From Pseudomonas sp. S30 (GTDB lineage Bacteria > Pseudomonadota > Gammaproteobacteria > Pseudomonadales > Pseudomonadaceae): 64,000 nt of DNA. The stretch spans positions 124,001 through 188,000 of the forward strand of contig NZ_JACVTO010000005.1 in assembly GCF_016518545.1 (NCBI RefSeq). The letters are read 5' to 3'. A program made the translations under genes and the position numbers. The stretch's first letter is position 1. Each line of letters begins with the position of its first letter. A model generated the notes under the pieces. That model saw only the letters and a program-made list of their open reading frames with translations. It made no database searches and was not told where the DNA came from. Positions 55,612 to 64,000 of this stretch are shown piece by piece.

Positions 55612-56121
55612 TCAGGCAGGCTCCAACTGTGAACGTCGTTCCAGCAAACCCTCGATGATTCCAGCCAGTTGCCACGGGTTGGTACGCAGTTCCTCGATGT
55701 CGAGCTTTTCAACCCGGCAGATCTGTTCGAGCCCTTTGAGCAGATGGCTGGCATTGGCCACGATCGGCAGTTGCGTCACCAGCACGATTGGACGGCGCAA
55801 GGCGCAGGCCCAACCCAATTCGATGTGCGTGCCGTCCGTGCGCAGCAGATCCTGTCCCGAAAGCACCGGTAGAATCGGCATGAATACATCGCATTCCTGC
55901 ATCCAGGCAAAGTCTCGTCTGGACACCTGTTCAGGGGTAAAAGCGGGTGTATCGAGCCCGAAACGCTCAGCGGCATGGGCGGAGAGCACTCGACCGTTCA
56001 TTGCGCTCACTGCCTCAGTAGCCTGTTCGATGGTCTCCTTCAGCAGTTCGTGAAAACCATCCTGGCGAATGGCGAACTGGATAGGCCCCCCGATGAACAC
56101 TTTCAGATTGTTCAGTGGCAT
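55612..56121 (-). CDS. Nucleoside 2-deoxyribosyltransferase-like protein
   Basis: A 169-residue protein of the nucleoside deoxyribosyltransferase fold. Marks: KVFIGGPIQF at the N-terminus, SAHAAERFG, D70 and D78 (RRDFAWMQECDVF), and DGTHIELGWACAL with E101 at the place of the nucleophilic glutamate. Relatives in nucleoside-antibiotic pathways (BlsM, MilB) hydrolyse CMP-type nucleotides to free base. GGAG precedes the ATG at 56119-56121, favouring it over an in-frame start 19 codons upstream. It lies between the ACP-aminotransferase and DHODH-like genes in the same operon. Confidence 0.82.
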   Translation of the reverse strand: MPLNNLKVFIGGPIQFAIRQDGFHELLKETIEQATEAVSAMNGRVLSAHAAERFGLDTPAFTPEQVSRRDFAWMQECDVFMPILPVLSGQDLLRTDGTHIELGWACALRRPIVLVTQLPIVANASHLLKGLEQICRVEKLDIEELRTNPWQLAGIIEGLLERRSQLEPA

Positions 56122-56182
56122 GACAACGCTCCATGTTGAAGATAAGGTTCCTTGGGCACCCAAGGGCAGGTGAAACAATGCA

Positions 56183-57808
56183 TCAGATCATCGCGTGCGC
56201 CCGCAGCTCCTTGAGGCTGTCGACGAACGCTTGATACACCTGGTCCAGATCACGGTCCTCATGTGCTGCGCTGATGAACCAGCAACGCCACTCCCAGATG
56301 TACACGTTGCGCAACAGCAGGTTGTAATACAGAAGGTCCATGTTTTCGCGATGCACCAGCCGCATGAATGAGGCAAAACTGCGTGCTTCGATCGCCACGC
56401 CGTAGTCGGCGAACAACCTATTCAGGCGACCCGCGAATGCTTGCATACGCTCGGTTAGTCTTTCGGTGAACGCTGTGCCGAGAAGCCTGACCTGCTGGAG
56501 CGATGCTCGCGCAGTGGCCATTGCAAGAGGATGCTGAAAGAATGTCCCGCCGAAGAAGGTAGGCTCCACAGCAGGGAAGCTGGCATCACCGTAGCGCCAC
56601 AGGCCACCGTCGATGGCGTCCAGCGTGTTGGCACGCCCGGCCACAACGCCTAATGGCAGACCACCGCCTATGGTCTTGCCATAGGTGACGATGTCAGCCT
56701 CGATGCCATAGAGCCCCTGCACGCCCGCTGGATGTGCCCGGAAACCTGTAACGATTTCATCGAACACCAAGAGCGCACCACTGGCAGTACACGCTTCGCG
56801 CAACGCTCGAAGGTAGTGAGGGTCCGCCAGCCCCGGATCTCGGGTAGGTACTGGCTCGATCAACACCGCCGCAATTCGCTCGCCTTGTCGCGCGATGAAA
56901 TCGAGCGCAGCCTGGGAGGCGAATTCGAATACCGACACATCCGCTACCATGCCCTCGGGAATACCGACGGAGACCGGCGCACTGATACCTGAGGGCCCGG
57001 CACTGGCAAGCACGGCGTCCCAGTGCCCATGATAACTGCTGGAAAATAGCACTACGTGGTTGCGCTGCGTCGCCGCCCTCGCTGCGCGCACCGCATTCAT
57101 GATTGCCTCGGTGCCGCTGTTGACGAATGCCACACGCTCCATGCCCGTTATTTCGCAGATCAGCTGCGCCACCTCCAATGCCGTTGCGTTACGCGTGCCC
57201 AGTCCATAGGTCTGTTCGAGCTGATCGTGCAGCGCCTGATTGATGAATGCAGGTGAATGGCCAAACAGATGCGTGCCGAAGCCCATCGTCATGTCCACAT
57301 ACTCATTGCCATCCAGGTCACGGACCCTGGCGTCCCTGAACTCGGTGCACACCAGCGGATACAGCATCTCCTTGGTCGACCCTTTGAACCCGATACCCGA
57401 ACGACTATCGGCGATCCGCTGGCGAACCTGCTCGGCATGGAGCTTGGACTGGCCCGTACGCTGGACATACCGTGGCACCAACTCATCGAGGTAACGCTGG
57501 CGAGCCTGCGACTCGACAGGATCGGCACTGCGCCGCATCCAGTTGAAGCCCTTGGCAGCCTGACCTGGGGCCTGGGCCTGCAGATGGTCGTGCAATTGCC
57601 GGATGGTCTGCAGCTCGGCGAAGAATTGCTTCACCGACAGCTTCACCCCGAACTGATGCTGGATCGGCGCCAGCACCTCGAACAACTGCAATGAATCCGC
57701 GCCGATTTCGGTCAATGGGGCGTCCATGTCGAGCTCGTCGGCAGGAAGGCCGAAAGCTTGCGCAAAGACTTCCACCAATTCCTGTTCCCTGCTCTGCGTA
57801 CTTTGCAT
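56183..57808 (-). CDS. ACP-aminotransferase fusion (AMT module)
   Basis: A 541-residue fusion. Residues about 5-80 are a carrier domain with the phosphopantetheine serine S39 (EIGADSLQLFE). Residues about 95-541 are a class III PLP aminotransferase of the glutamate-1-semialdehyde aminotransferase type, with the lysine K378 in TYGKTIGGGLPLG, FVNSGTEAIMNAVRAAR and VFDEIVTGFRAHP. Such AMT domains in mycosubtilin and microcystin synthases turn beta-ketoacyl-ACP into beta-aminoacyl-ACP. With the free-standing KS upstream it forms a split PKS module. AAGGAG precedes the ATG. Confidence 0.92.
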   Translation of the reverse strand: MQSTQSREQELVEVFAQAFGLPADELDMDAPLTEIGADSLQLFEVLAPIQHQFGVKLSVKQFFAELQTIRQLHDHLQAQAPGQAAKGFNWMRRSADPVESQARQRYLDELVPRYVQRTGQSKLHAEQVRQRIADSRSGIGFKGSTKEMLYPLVCTEFRDARVRDLDGNEYVDMTMGFGTHLFGHSPAFINQALHDQLEQTYGLGTRNATALEVAQLICEITGMERVAFVNSGTEAIMNAVRAARAATQRNHVVLFSSSYHGHWDAVLASAGPSGISAPVSVGIPEGMVADVSVFEFASQAALDFIARQGERIAAVLIEPVPTRDPGLADPHYLRALREACTASGALLVFDEIVTGFRAHPAGVQGLYGIEADIVTYGKTIGGGLPLGVVAGRANTLDAIDGGLWRYGDASFPAVEPTFFGGTFFQHPLAMATARASLQQVRLLGTAFTERLTERMQAFAGRLNRLFADYGVAIEARSFASFMRLVHRENMDLLYYNLLLRNVYIWEWRCWFISAAHEDRDLDQVYQAFVDSLKELRAHAMI

Positions 57809-57853
57809 GATTGACTCTCTCCTTGAGTGACGAATGATTAATAGGACGATGAT

Positions 57854-59140
57854 CTAGCCAGGATGGGTGGACGAAGACACCCCGCCCACAATGACGTGTA
57901 CGTTGGTGCCGCCGATGCCAAAGGAACTGACTCCGGCCAGCCGCTGCTCTGCGACCTTTGGCCATGGCCGGCTGTGAGCGGTGATGTCGAATGGCGATAA
58001 TGGATCAAGCAGTGCCGCGCAGGGCTGCTCGCAATGGGTGCTTGCAGGAAGGACTCCCAAGCGCACGGCCTGGAGCGCCTTTATGAGGCCGCTTATTCCC
58101 GAGGCGCAGTCGGTATGCCCCAGGTTGGCTTTCAGTGCGCCGAGTGCACAACTGCGCGGAGCGACGGCATCGAACACGCGTGAAAGGGCCCTCAGCTCGA
58201 CAGCATCGCCTACCGCTGTCCCAGTACCGTGTGCCTCGAGCAGGCCGACCTGCCCCGCGCTCACGCCCGCCCGGGTCAATGCAGCGTTGATCACAGCCTC
58301 TTGTGCCTTGACGTTCGGAGCGGTGTACCCGGCCTTCTCCAAGCCGTCGTTGTTGACGGCAGAGCCTTTGATCACCCCGAGCAACGGATTACCGTCACGC
58401 AACGCGTCGCTCAGTCGCCGCAGCCCGACGAACCCTGCCGCATCGGCAAATACCGTGCCGTCAGCGCGCTGATCGAAGGGTCGAACTTTGCCGGTCGCCG
58501 ATAAGATGCCCCCTTCGTTATAGCGGTAACCCACATGCGCCGGGTACCGCACACAAACGCCTCCGGCAAGGGCCATGTCGCATTCCCCGAGGTACAGGCT
58601 GTTGCACGCCATGTGAACCGCCAGCAAGGATCCAGAGCAGAAGTTTGCGATATTGACCGCAGGCCCTCTGCAATCGAGTTTATAAGCGACGCGAGTAGCC
58701 ATGGCGTCGCTGCTACGCCCCCCCAGGGTCAGCATGGCATCGGAGGCGCTGTGATCATTCGCCGGGTATTGATCATGCCAGGTGTCGGCACGGGTCCCGA
58801 CGAAGACTGCGCAAGCGTCCAATTCTGCGCCGGAACGATAGCCAGCCTGATTCAGGGCTGCTCGACAAAGGACCAGACACAGACGCTGCTGGGGGTCCAT
58901 GCGCGAGGCCTCGCGGGGGGTGTAACGGAACTGGGCATGATCGAAACTTTCGGCATCGCTCAAATACGCTCCTCTGGGCACCCATCCGTCGGGCTGCGGC
59001 GTGATGGCAGGGTAGGTTTGCAGCAGCTCCTTGCCTTCGCAGATCGATTGCCACAGCGCGTCACAATCGTCGGCACCTGGGAAGCGGCCCGTCATGCTGA
59101 CCACGGCAATGTCTTCTCGATAATGCGTCAGTGCGTTCAT
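57854..59140 (-). CDS. Free-standing polyketide ketosynthase
   Basis: A 428-residue KS with no fused partner. The triad is C168, H304 (LEAHGTGTAVGD) and H342 (KANLGHTDCASG). The nucleophile motif, normally DTACSSS, reads NFCSGSLLAVH, so the cysteine is kept in an unusual context. It ends GIGGTNVHVIV, as modular KS domains do. There is no acyltransferase or ACP in the chain; it should extend onto the ACP of the following gene. It overlaps the preceding KS-KR-ACP gene by 4 bp. Confidence 0.93.
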   Translation of the reverse strand: MNALTHYREDIAVVSMTGRFPGADDCDALWQSICEGKELLQTYPAITPQPDGWVPRGAYLSDAESFDHAQFRYTPREASRMDPQQRLCLVLCRAALNQAGYRSGAELDACAVFVGTRADTWHDQYPANDHSASDAMLTLGGRSSDAMATRVAYKLDCRGPAVNIANFCSGSLLAVHMACNSLYLGECDMALAGGVCVRYPAHVGYRYNEGGILSATGKVRPFDQRADGTVFADAAGFVGLRRLSDALRDGNPLLGVIKGSAVNNDGLEKAGYTAPNVKAQEAVINAALTRAGVSAGQVGLLEAHGTGTAVGDAVELRALSRVFDAVAPRSCALGALKANLGHTDCASGISGLIKALQAVRLGVLPASTHCEQPCAALLDPLSPFDITAHSRPWPKVAEQRLAGVSSFGIGGTNVHVIVGGVSSSTHPG

Positions 59141-62100
59141 TGTTCGCTTTCCTCTGCTTGCAAGGTCGCAACGTGCTTGGCGAGCGCATCGGGACTGGAG
59201 AACTCGAAGAGATCGACCATCGCCAGACCGACATGGAATCGAGCGTTCGTTCTGCGAATCAGCTCAGCCCCCACTAGCGAGTCGCCGCCCAGGTCGAAGA
59301 AGTTGTCACACGCCTGCACAGGACAGCGCAGCACTTGCTGCCATAGCTCACTCATGGCGCGCAGATCGCAGACAGCGCTCGCCTCGCCTGCATCCACACG
59401 CAACGCTGGGCTGGCCAGGCGCTGGGGCAGCGGCCTATCGGAGACGATGAAGCGCGAATGGCGCTCGATGCTGGCGAAGATGCGATCCAGTGCGGTTTCG
59501 ACCTGAACCGTCGAGAGGCCTGCGCCTCGATCCGGGGCATAGCGCAAGCCCTCACTGTGCTGCCAGCCCTCCAGACCCTCCCAGTCGATACTGAAGTAAG
59601 GGCTCTTGTCGCGACGGCGGCTGGCCCACCAGGCACAGGCCTCATTGGCTGCTGCGTAGGGACCCAGGCCAAGCCCGCCCGCCAGGACCGCCAAGGAAGA
59701 AATGAAGCAGCCAAAGCGTAACTCAGTTCCCTCGAACCACTCGTCGAGCCAGCGCGCGCCTTCCCACTTAGGCTGCATCAGTAACTGCCACTGTTGTCGC
59801 TCAGAGCGCATGAGCCAGTGCTGGGTAGCATTGCCCGAGGCCCCGGCGGCATGAATGAAGGCGTTGGCTTGAATACCGTCCCTGCGAAGTTGCTCAAGCA
59901 CCCCGTGAATCTGCTGGCGGTCGCTGATGTCGGCCTCTACCGAGGTCACTTTCACACCCGTAGCTTGCAGCGCGAGCAACCTTTGCCGGCGAAGTCCCAA
60001 GCGCTCGGCATCGTGGCAGGCGCGCTGCAGGACGATAAGGTCATAACCCTGTCTACTGGCCAGGTAATGCGCCATCGCGAAGCCGACGGTGCCTAGACCA
60101 CCGGTCACCAGGCAGGTCCCGACTGGCCGGACCGCACGAGCATTGATCGATCCCGACAACTCGTCGTGTCGTCGCACCCACACGCTGCTCGCCCGTATCG
60201 CACACAACGCCGGCAACGCATCCAGCCGCTCGAGCACTTGTCCCAACAGCTTGCCGGGCGACCCAGGGTTGTCCTGCATCTGCGCCAGGTCGACGATCTT
60301 TATCGATACCGTAGGATGCTCATGAGCCAGCGCGGCCACGCACGCCAGTGCAGCGCTCGGTCCCGATTGGACGTTGCCTGCCCCCCACGGATCGACGAAG
60401 CCGCTGCCCACAAGCACCAGTTCGATGCTCGGACGGGCCCGCTTCACCAGGCTCTGCACCTGCTCGCACAGCCACCAGGCCAGCTCAGGCCCACTGTCTG
60501 CCTTGTCGTCGTCAAGCAGCCAGACCAGCTTGTCGGCAACGCGCTCATCGGCACCGGCACCTCTACAGCCCAAGCGATGCAACTGATCGATCAAGGCGTC
60601 GCGCAGTGCTGGATCGCTCGCGCAGAGTGCGAATGGCGTTACGCACGGCACAGGACTCAAGCCCTGTAAAAGGCCCAGCCGTTGCCAGTTTTCCACATAC
60701 ACGTGCACCGGGTCGTGCTGCGTACTGCGCGCAGTCACTGCCTGCGAGCACGCCTGCTCCGACGCTTGCACGGGCTGGTCGGAGTCGTACCAGCAACGCA
60801 CTGGGCGCAAGGGTGGCAACGGCAACGGGCAGTGCGGGGTCGTCGGCTCATCCTCCAGACGACTCCAGTCCACCTCCGCACCCATTGCCCAGAAGCGGCC
60901 AAGCCATGCACGCAGCGATTGCTCGCGCAGATCCAGTTGGAAGGCAACGCTGGTTGCTCGATTGGCTGGGTCAAGCGCAACAGGCACGCGGGCCGACACC
61001 TCGGGCTCGGCGAAGACCAGTGTCTGGCCAGGCAACAATAGCCGCAACCATTGACGCATCGCCTGCGCACAATGGCCATGATCGCCAGGTGTCTCGTCGG
61101 CATGGCCCCCATGGACGTAACGTTGAAAACCCGGCTCGCGCTCAAGCGTTGCATACAGCGCTTCGTCGAGCCGGACGTCGACCTCGTCAGGCAGTCGCTG
61201 TCTGGGTGAAACAGCGTAGCTGCGGGCCTCGAGCTGCTTGGCCAGCTGCGCGCAATCGTCGACATACATCGAGGTGCGCCAGTTGAGAGCACTACGCCCG
61301 ACCGCCAATACCTTGGCAATCTGTTGCAGGTCTGCCCCGACGTTCTCTCGAAGATGATCCGCGAGGGCAGCGGCCATCCAATGAACGTCCTCTTCATCCC
61401 GGCCGCTGAGCACGACGGCCTGGGGCCCGGGCTCGCCCACGGCGACGCGCATGCTGCGCACAGGCGCCTGTTCGACGATCAGGTGGACATTGCTGCCGCC
61501 TGCGCCGAAAGCGCTGACCCCAGCACGGCGCGTGCAGCCCTTGGCCCACGGCATTGGCTGAGTGTTGATGACGAAGGGGCTCGACTGCAAATCGCAGGCT
61601 GGATTGGCACGGGTAAAGCTTGGATGCGGCGCGATATGGTCGCTGCCCAGCGCCAGAACCGCTTTTGTCAGGCCAGCGACGCCTGCGGCGGCGGCGAGAT
61701 GGCCTACGTTCGCCTTGATCGAACCCAGCGCACAGAATTGACGCCGGTCGGTTGTTTCAGCGAATGCGCGACACAGCGCATCGAACTCGACCGGATCGCC
61801 CAACCGTGTTCCAGTGCCGTGCGCCTCGATCATGCCGATGGAATCGGCCGAGACTTGAGCCAGCGCCTGCGCCTCCATGATCAGCCGGCGCTGACCTTCG
61901 ACGCTTGGCGCCGTGAACCCGGCTCGAGCACTGCCATCGTTGTTGGCCACCGACGCGGTGATCACGGCATGAATCTCATCGCCGGCACGCAAGGCTTGGT
62001 CCAACGGCCGCAATGCGACCAGCGCGACGCCATCGCCGAAGAAGGTGCCACTGGCCTGGGCATCGAAGGGCCTGCAGCTGCCGTCCTGGGAGAACATGAG

Positions 62101-62751
62101 ATCGGGCTGGTACAGGTAACCAGGCTGAGCCGGTGCATGGAAGGAAACACCACCGGCGAAGGCGACCTCGCACTCACCCAGAAGAAGGCTATTGACCGCC
62201 AGGTGTACCGCGCTCAATGAAGAAGAGCATCCAGTCTGCACCGCCATGCAAGGCCCTTCGAAACCCAGCCGGTAGGCGACTCGGGCGCACATGTAGTCCT
62301 TGTCGTTGGTCAGCATGAGCTCCGTGCCGCCAGCGGTCGTCAGATCACAGTGGCCACGGATCACGTTGGTGAGGTAGGTATTCATCGATGCACCGGCGAA
62401 CAGGCCGATGCAGGGCCGCCCAAGCGCATTGCCCAGGCCACTGGTCTGCGTCAGCTCCCATGCGCACTCCAGCAGCAGCCGCTGCTGCGGATCGAGCAAC
62501 TGGGCTTCCCTGATACTGATACCGAAGAACGCTGCATCGAACCGGTCGGCATCGGCCATACGAGCATCCACGGGTACGAAGCGAGGATCTTCCAGCAACG
62601 CCTCACTTACGCCGAGGTCACGCAGGTGTGCAACGTCATAGCGGGTGGAGCATATTTTTGCTGCGAGTAAATTACGCCACAGCGTTCTGGGGTCACGTGC
62701 GCCAGGCAAGCGGCAACTCATGCCGATCACCGCGATCGATTGATCACTCAT
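59137..62751 (-). CDS. AT-less polyketide synthase module KS-KR-ACP
   Basis: A 1204-residue protein. KS about 4-425 with C175 (QTGCSSSLSAVH), H311 (EAHGTGTRLGD) and H351 (KANVGHLAAAAG). A linker of about 430-660 has no acyltransferase motif (no GHSxG). A KR structural half and catalytic KR about 700-1080 follow, with TGGLGTVGFAMAHYLA, S1019 and Y1032 (GPYAAANE). The ACP is about 1125-1195 with S1158 (FDLGGDSLVGAE). It should add one malonyl unit from a trans acyltransferase and reduce it to beta-hydroxy. GGAGGAGC points to the ATG at 62751, five codons inside the longest frame, overlapping the NRPS gene by 8 bp. Confidence 0.93.
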   Translation of the reverse strand: MSDQSIAVIGMSCRLPGARDPRTLWRNLLAAKICSTRYDVAHLRDLGVSEALLEDPRFVPVDARMADADRFDAAFFGISIREAQLLDPQQRLLLECAWELTQTSGLGNALGRPCIGLFAGASMNTYLTNVIRGHCDLTTAGGTELMLTNDKDYMCARVAYRLGFEGPCMAVQTGCSSSLSAVHLAVNSLLLGECEVAFAGGVSFHAPAQPGYLYQPDLMFSQDGSCRPFDAQASGTFFGDGVALVALRPLDQALRAGDEIHAVITASVANNDGSARAGFTAPSVEGQRRLIMEAQALAQVSADSIGMIEAHGTGTRLGDPVEFDALCRAFAETTDRRQFCALGSIKANVGHLAAAAGVAGLTKAVLALGSDHIAPHPSFTRANPACDLQSSPFVINTQPMPWAKGCTRRAGVSAFGAGGSNVHLIVEQAPVRSMRVAVGEPGPQAVVLSGRDEEDVHWMAAALADHLRENVGADLQQIAKVLAVGRSALNWRTSMYVDDCAQLAKQLEARSYAVSPRQRLPDEVDVRLDEALYATLEREPGFQRYVHGGHADETPGDHGHCAQAMRQWLRLLLPGQTLVFAEPEVSARVPVALDPANRATSVAFQLDLREQSLRAWLGRFWAMGAEVDWSRLEDEPTTPHCPLPLPPLRPVRCWYDSDQPVQASEQACSQAVTARSTQHDPVHVYVENWQRLGLLQGLSPVPCVTPFALCASDPALRDALIDQLHRLGCRGAGADERVADKLVWLLDDDKADSGPELAWWLCEQVQSLVKRARPSIELVLVGSGFVDPWGAGNVQSGPSAALACVAALAHEHPTVSIKIVDLAQMQDNPGSPGKLLGQVLERLDALPALCAIRASSVWVRRHDELSGSINARAVRPVGTCLVTGGLGTVGFAMAHYLASRQGYDLIVLQRACHDAERLGLRRQRLLALQATGVKVTSVEADISDRQQIHGVLEQLRRDGIQANAFIHAAGASGNATQHWLMRSERQQWQLLMQPKWEGARWLDEWFEGTELRFGCFISSLAVLAGGLGLGPYAAANEACAWWASRRRDKSPYFSIDWEGLEGWQHSEGLRYAPDRGAGLSTVQVETALDRIFASIERHSRFIVSDRPLPQRLASPALRVDAGEASAVCDLRAMSELWQQVLRCPVQACDNFFDLGGDSLVGAELIRRTNARFHVGLAMVDLFEFSSPDALAKHVATLQAEESEQ

Positions 62752-64000
62752 TGCCCGCTCCTCCATACACGGATCGATTGGCTCGACGATGGCGCAGGAC
62801 GTTCTCGCGTCTGTGGTGGGATGAACTCACGCTCCGCTCCTCGGCCTGGCCGTAGTGTTGCAATTCGTCGGCGAGCATGCGTCCAGTCACGAGTCGGAAC
62901 AGGTCCGAAGGTCGCAGGTGTTGGGCCTCTGGATAGGCCTCCAACTGGGCGTGCATCCGCAGCAACGTCATGGAATTGCCACCCAGCTCGAAATACGGTG
63001 TGTCCAAGTCGACCTGATCGCGCTCGAACACATCGCAAAGAATGTCCTGAATGCGTCTATGCCAGCCTGCGGAGGGACATACGCCTGAAGCGCTGAGCGC
63101 AGTCAGCTCAGAGGCAAGGCCGGCAAGGGCACTGCGATCCAACTTGGCGTGACGATTGAGGGGCAGGCTTGGCGCATGCAGCAAGCGGGTGGGCTGCATG
63201 TAGTCAGGCAAGTACTGACGCAAATGGGTACGGACGGCGCGCTCATCGAGCGGCTCGACGCCTTGGTGCCATTGCAACAGAGCAACCAGACGTGGATGCT
63301 CGCCCTGTTCGACGAGTACTGCAGCTTGCTTGACCGGTGCCAGTCGCTCCAGGCAGCGTTCCACTTCAGCAGGCTCGATACGGTACCCATTGAATTTGAT
63401 CTGCTCGTCCACGCGACCCACGAAGCATATTCTCTGGCCATCCCAATAGCCTAGATCGCCCGTTCTATAGGCCGTTTGCGCACTGCGATAGGGGTCTTGG
63501 ATAAAACGTTCCCCATTCAACGACTCCAGGCCGATGTACCCCAGCGAGACCCCTGCCCCTCCCACGACGATTTCTCCAACGCTTGCCGCAGGTGAAGTGG
63601 CCGTCTCATCCAGCACATACAGCGTTGCCAGGTCCAGGGGTTTGCCGATCGGTACCACTGCGTGCTCGGCAGACTCAGCGTCGACTTTCTGGATACTGGC
63701 GAATACCGTGGTTTCAGCAGGGCCATACAGATTCCACACCTCCCAGTCGTCGCGGATCATGTCGCGGGCAACTGCGCCTGTCAGCGCCTCTCCGCATATC
63801 ACCCAATGCCTGGCATCGCTCAGCGATGGGCGGGAATTGATCACAGGGACCAGCTGACGCAGGCCCGACGGCGTCTGCGTGATGATATTGACGCCTTCGT
63901 CTTGCAGCAGAGCCCATAGCTGTTCCGGGAGCGCCCTGACCGCGCGGGGCACCACTACAAGACAGCCTCCGGAGCACAATGCACCCCAGATTTCCCAGAT
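62744..64000 (-). CDS. NRPS adenylation-carrier protein (5' part beyond window)
   Basis: 418 visible residues. The sequence enters in the adenylation core at IWEIWGALCSGGCLVVV, then NLYGPAETTVF, YRTGDLGYW, GRVDEQIKFNGYRIEP and the A10 lysine region LPLNRHAKLDRSAL. A carrier domain follows with its serine codon at 62972-62974 (FELGGNSMTLLRM), then about 55 Arg/Ser-rich residues that may dock to the next synthase. By eye the visible specificity residues read W-T-V-C-L-V-F from position 239; the first two are off the edge, so no substrate is named. It loads the amino acid starter or an upstream intermediate for the KS. Confidence 0.92.
   Translation of the reverse strand: MWEIWGALCSGGCLVVVPRAVRALPEQLWALLQDEGVNIITQTPSGLRQLVPVINSRPSLSDARHWVICGEALTGAVARDMIRDDWEVWNLYGPAETTVFASIQKVDAESAEHAVVPIGKPLDLATLYVLDETATSPAASVGEIVVGGAGVSLGYIGLESLNGERFIQDPYRSAQTAYRTGDLGYWDGQRICFVGRVDEQIKFNGYRIEPAEVERCLERLAPVKQAAVLVEQGEHPRLVALLQWHQGVEPLDERAVRTHLRQYLPDYMQPTRLLHAPSLPLNRHAKLDRSALAGLASELTALSASGVCPSAGWHRRIQDILCDVFERDQVDLDTPYFELGGNSMTLLRMHAQLEAYPEAQHLRPSDLFRLVTGRMLADELQHYGQAEERSVSSSHHRRENVLRHRRANRSVYGGAGNE

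Noticed and set aside
57854..59140. The free KS as a KSQ-type decarboxylating loader
   Set aside because: The nucleophilic cysteine is retained (C168), so it is not the Cys-to-Gln type.

Overview
The window looks like chromosome of a fluorescent Pseudomonas, most likely of the P. putida group. The evidence is high GC, the conserved psrA-lexA-sulA-topA-fadAB order, a PvdL-type pyoverdine initiation synthetase with a PvdS-type sigma factor beside it, two tandem cbb3 oxidase operons, and a ccoGHIS-hemN-anr-apt block. No tRNA, rRNA, CRISPR array, prophage or insertion sequence was recognised.

Layout. Positions 1-15.7 kb hold core housekeeping and stress genes: nagZ (partial), psrA, lexA, sulA, two small conserved genes, topA, a DUF1653 gene, the fadBA beta-oxidation operon, a small membrane protein, a UspA-type protein, the ABC-F protein Uup and the lytic transglycosylase Slt. 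Positions 15.8-19.1 kb hold a three-gene periplasmic thiol-redox operon: dsbD, a membrane-anchored TlpA-like gene and dsbG. Positions 19.2-33.0 kb hold a 13-kb pyoverdine synthetase gene (pvdL) diverging from pvdS. A near-consensus PvdS promoter lies in front of pvdL and a Fur-box-like promoter in front of pvdS, giving a readable iron circuit: Fur, then PvdS, then pvdL. Positions 33.1-35.7 kb hold four small genes: a solute-binding protein, a DEDDh exonuclease, ppnP and an alpha/beta hydrolase.

Positions 35.8-51.3 kb form a low-oxygen respiration island: two complete ccoNOQP operons, the assembly genes ccoGHIS, a TauE/SafE-like membrane gene, the oxygen-independent haem gene hemN, the oxygen sensor anr, then apt. 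Boxes matching the Anr/FNR consensus at 9 of 10 defined positions precede the first ccoN and hemN, so the regulator encoded in the island probably controls part of it. The two ccoNOQP operons share nearly identical internal tracts, which suggests gene conversion.

Positions 52.3-64.0 kb are accessory DNA. After an rRNA-methyltransferase-like gene, base composition falls sharply and an unrecognised hybrid NRPS-PKS cluster begins, running off the right edge. Two genes read rightward (a DUF1062 protein and a type II thioesterase). Seven read leftward as a tight operon: an NRPS adenylation-carrier protein (partial), a KS-KR-ACP polyketide synthase without an acyltransferase, a free-standing KS, an ACP-aminotransferase fusion, a nucleoside-2-deoxyribosyltransferase-like protein, a dihydroorotate-dehydrogenase-like flavoprotein and a creatininase-family amidohydrolase. 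The assembly line predicts an aminoacyl starter extended by two acetate units, one keto group reduced and one transaminated. The last three enzymes resemble pyrimidine and cyclic-amide enzymes and suggest unusual tailoring. I do not recognise this combination; it is the best candidate here for an undescribed system.
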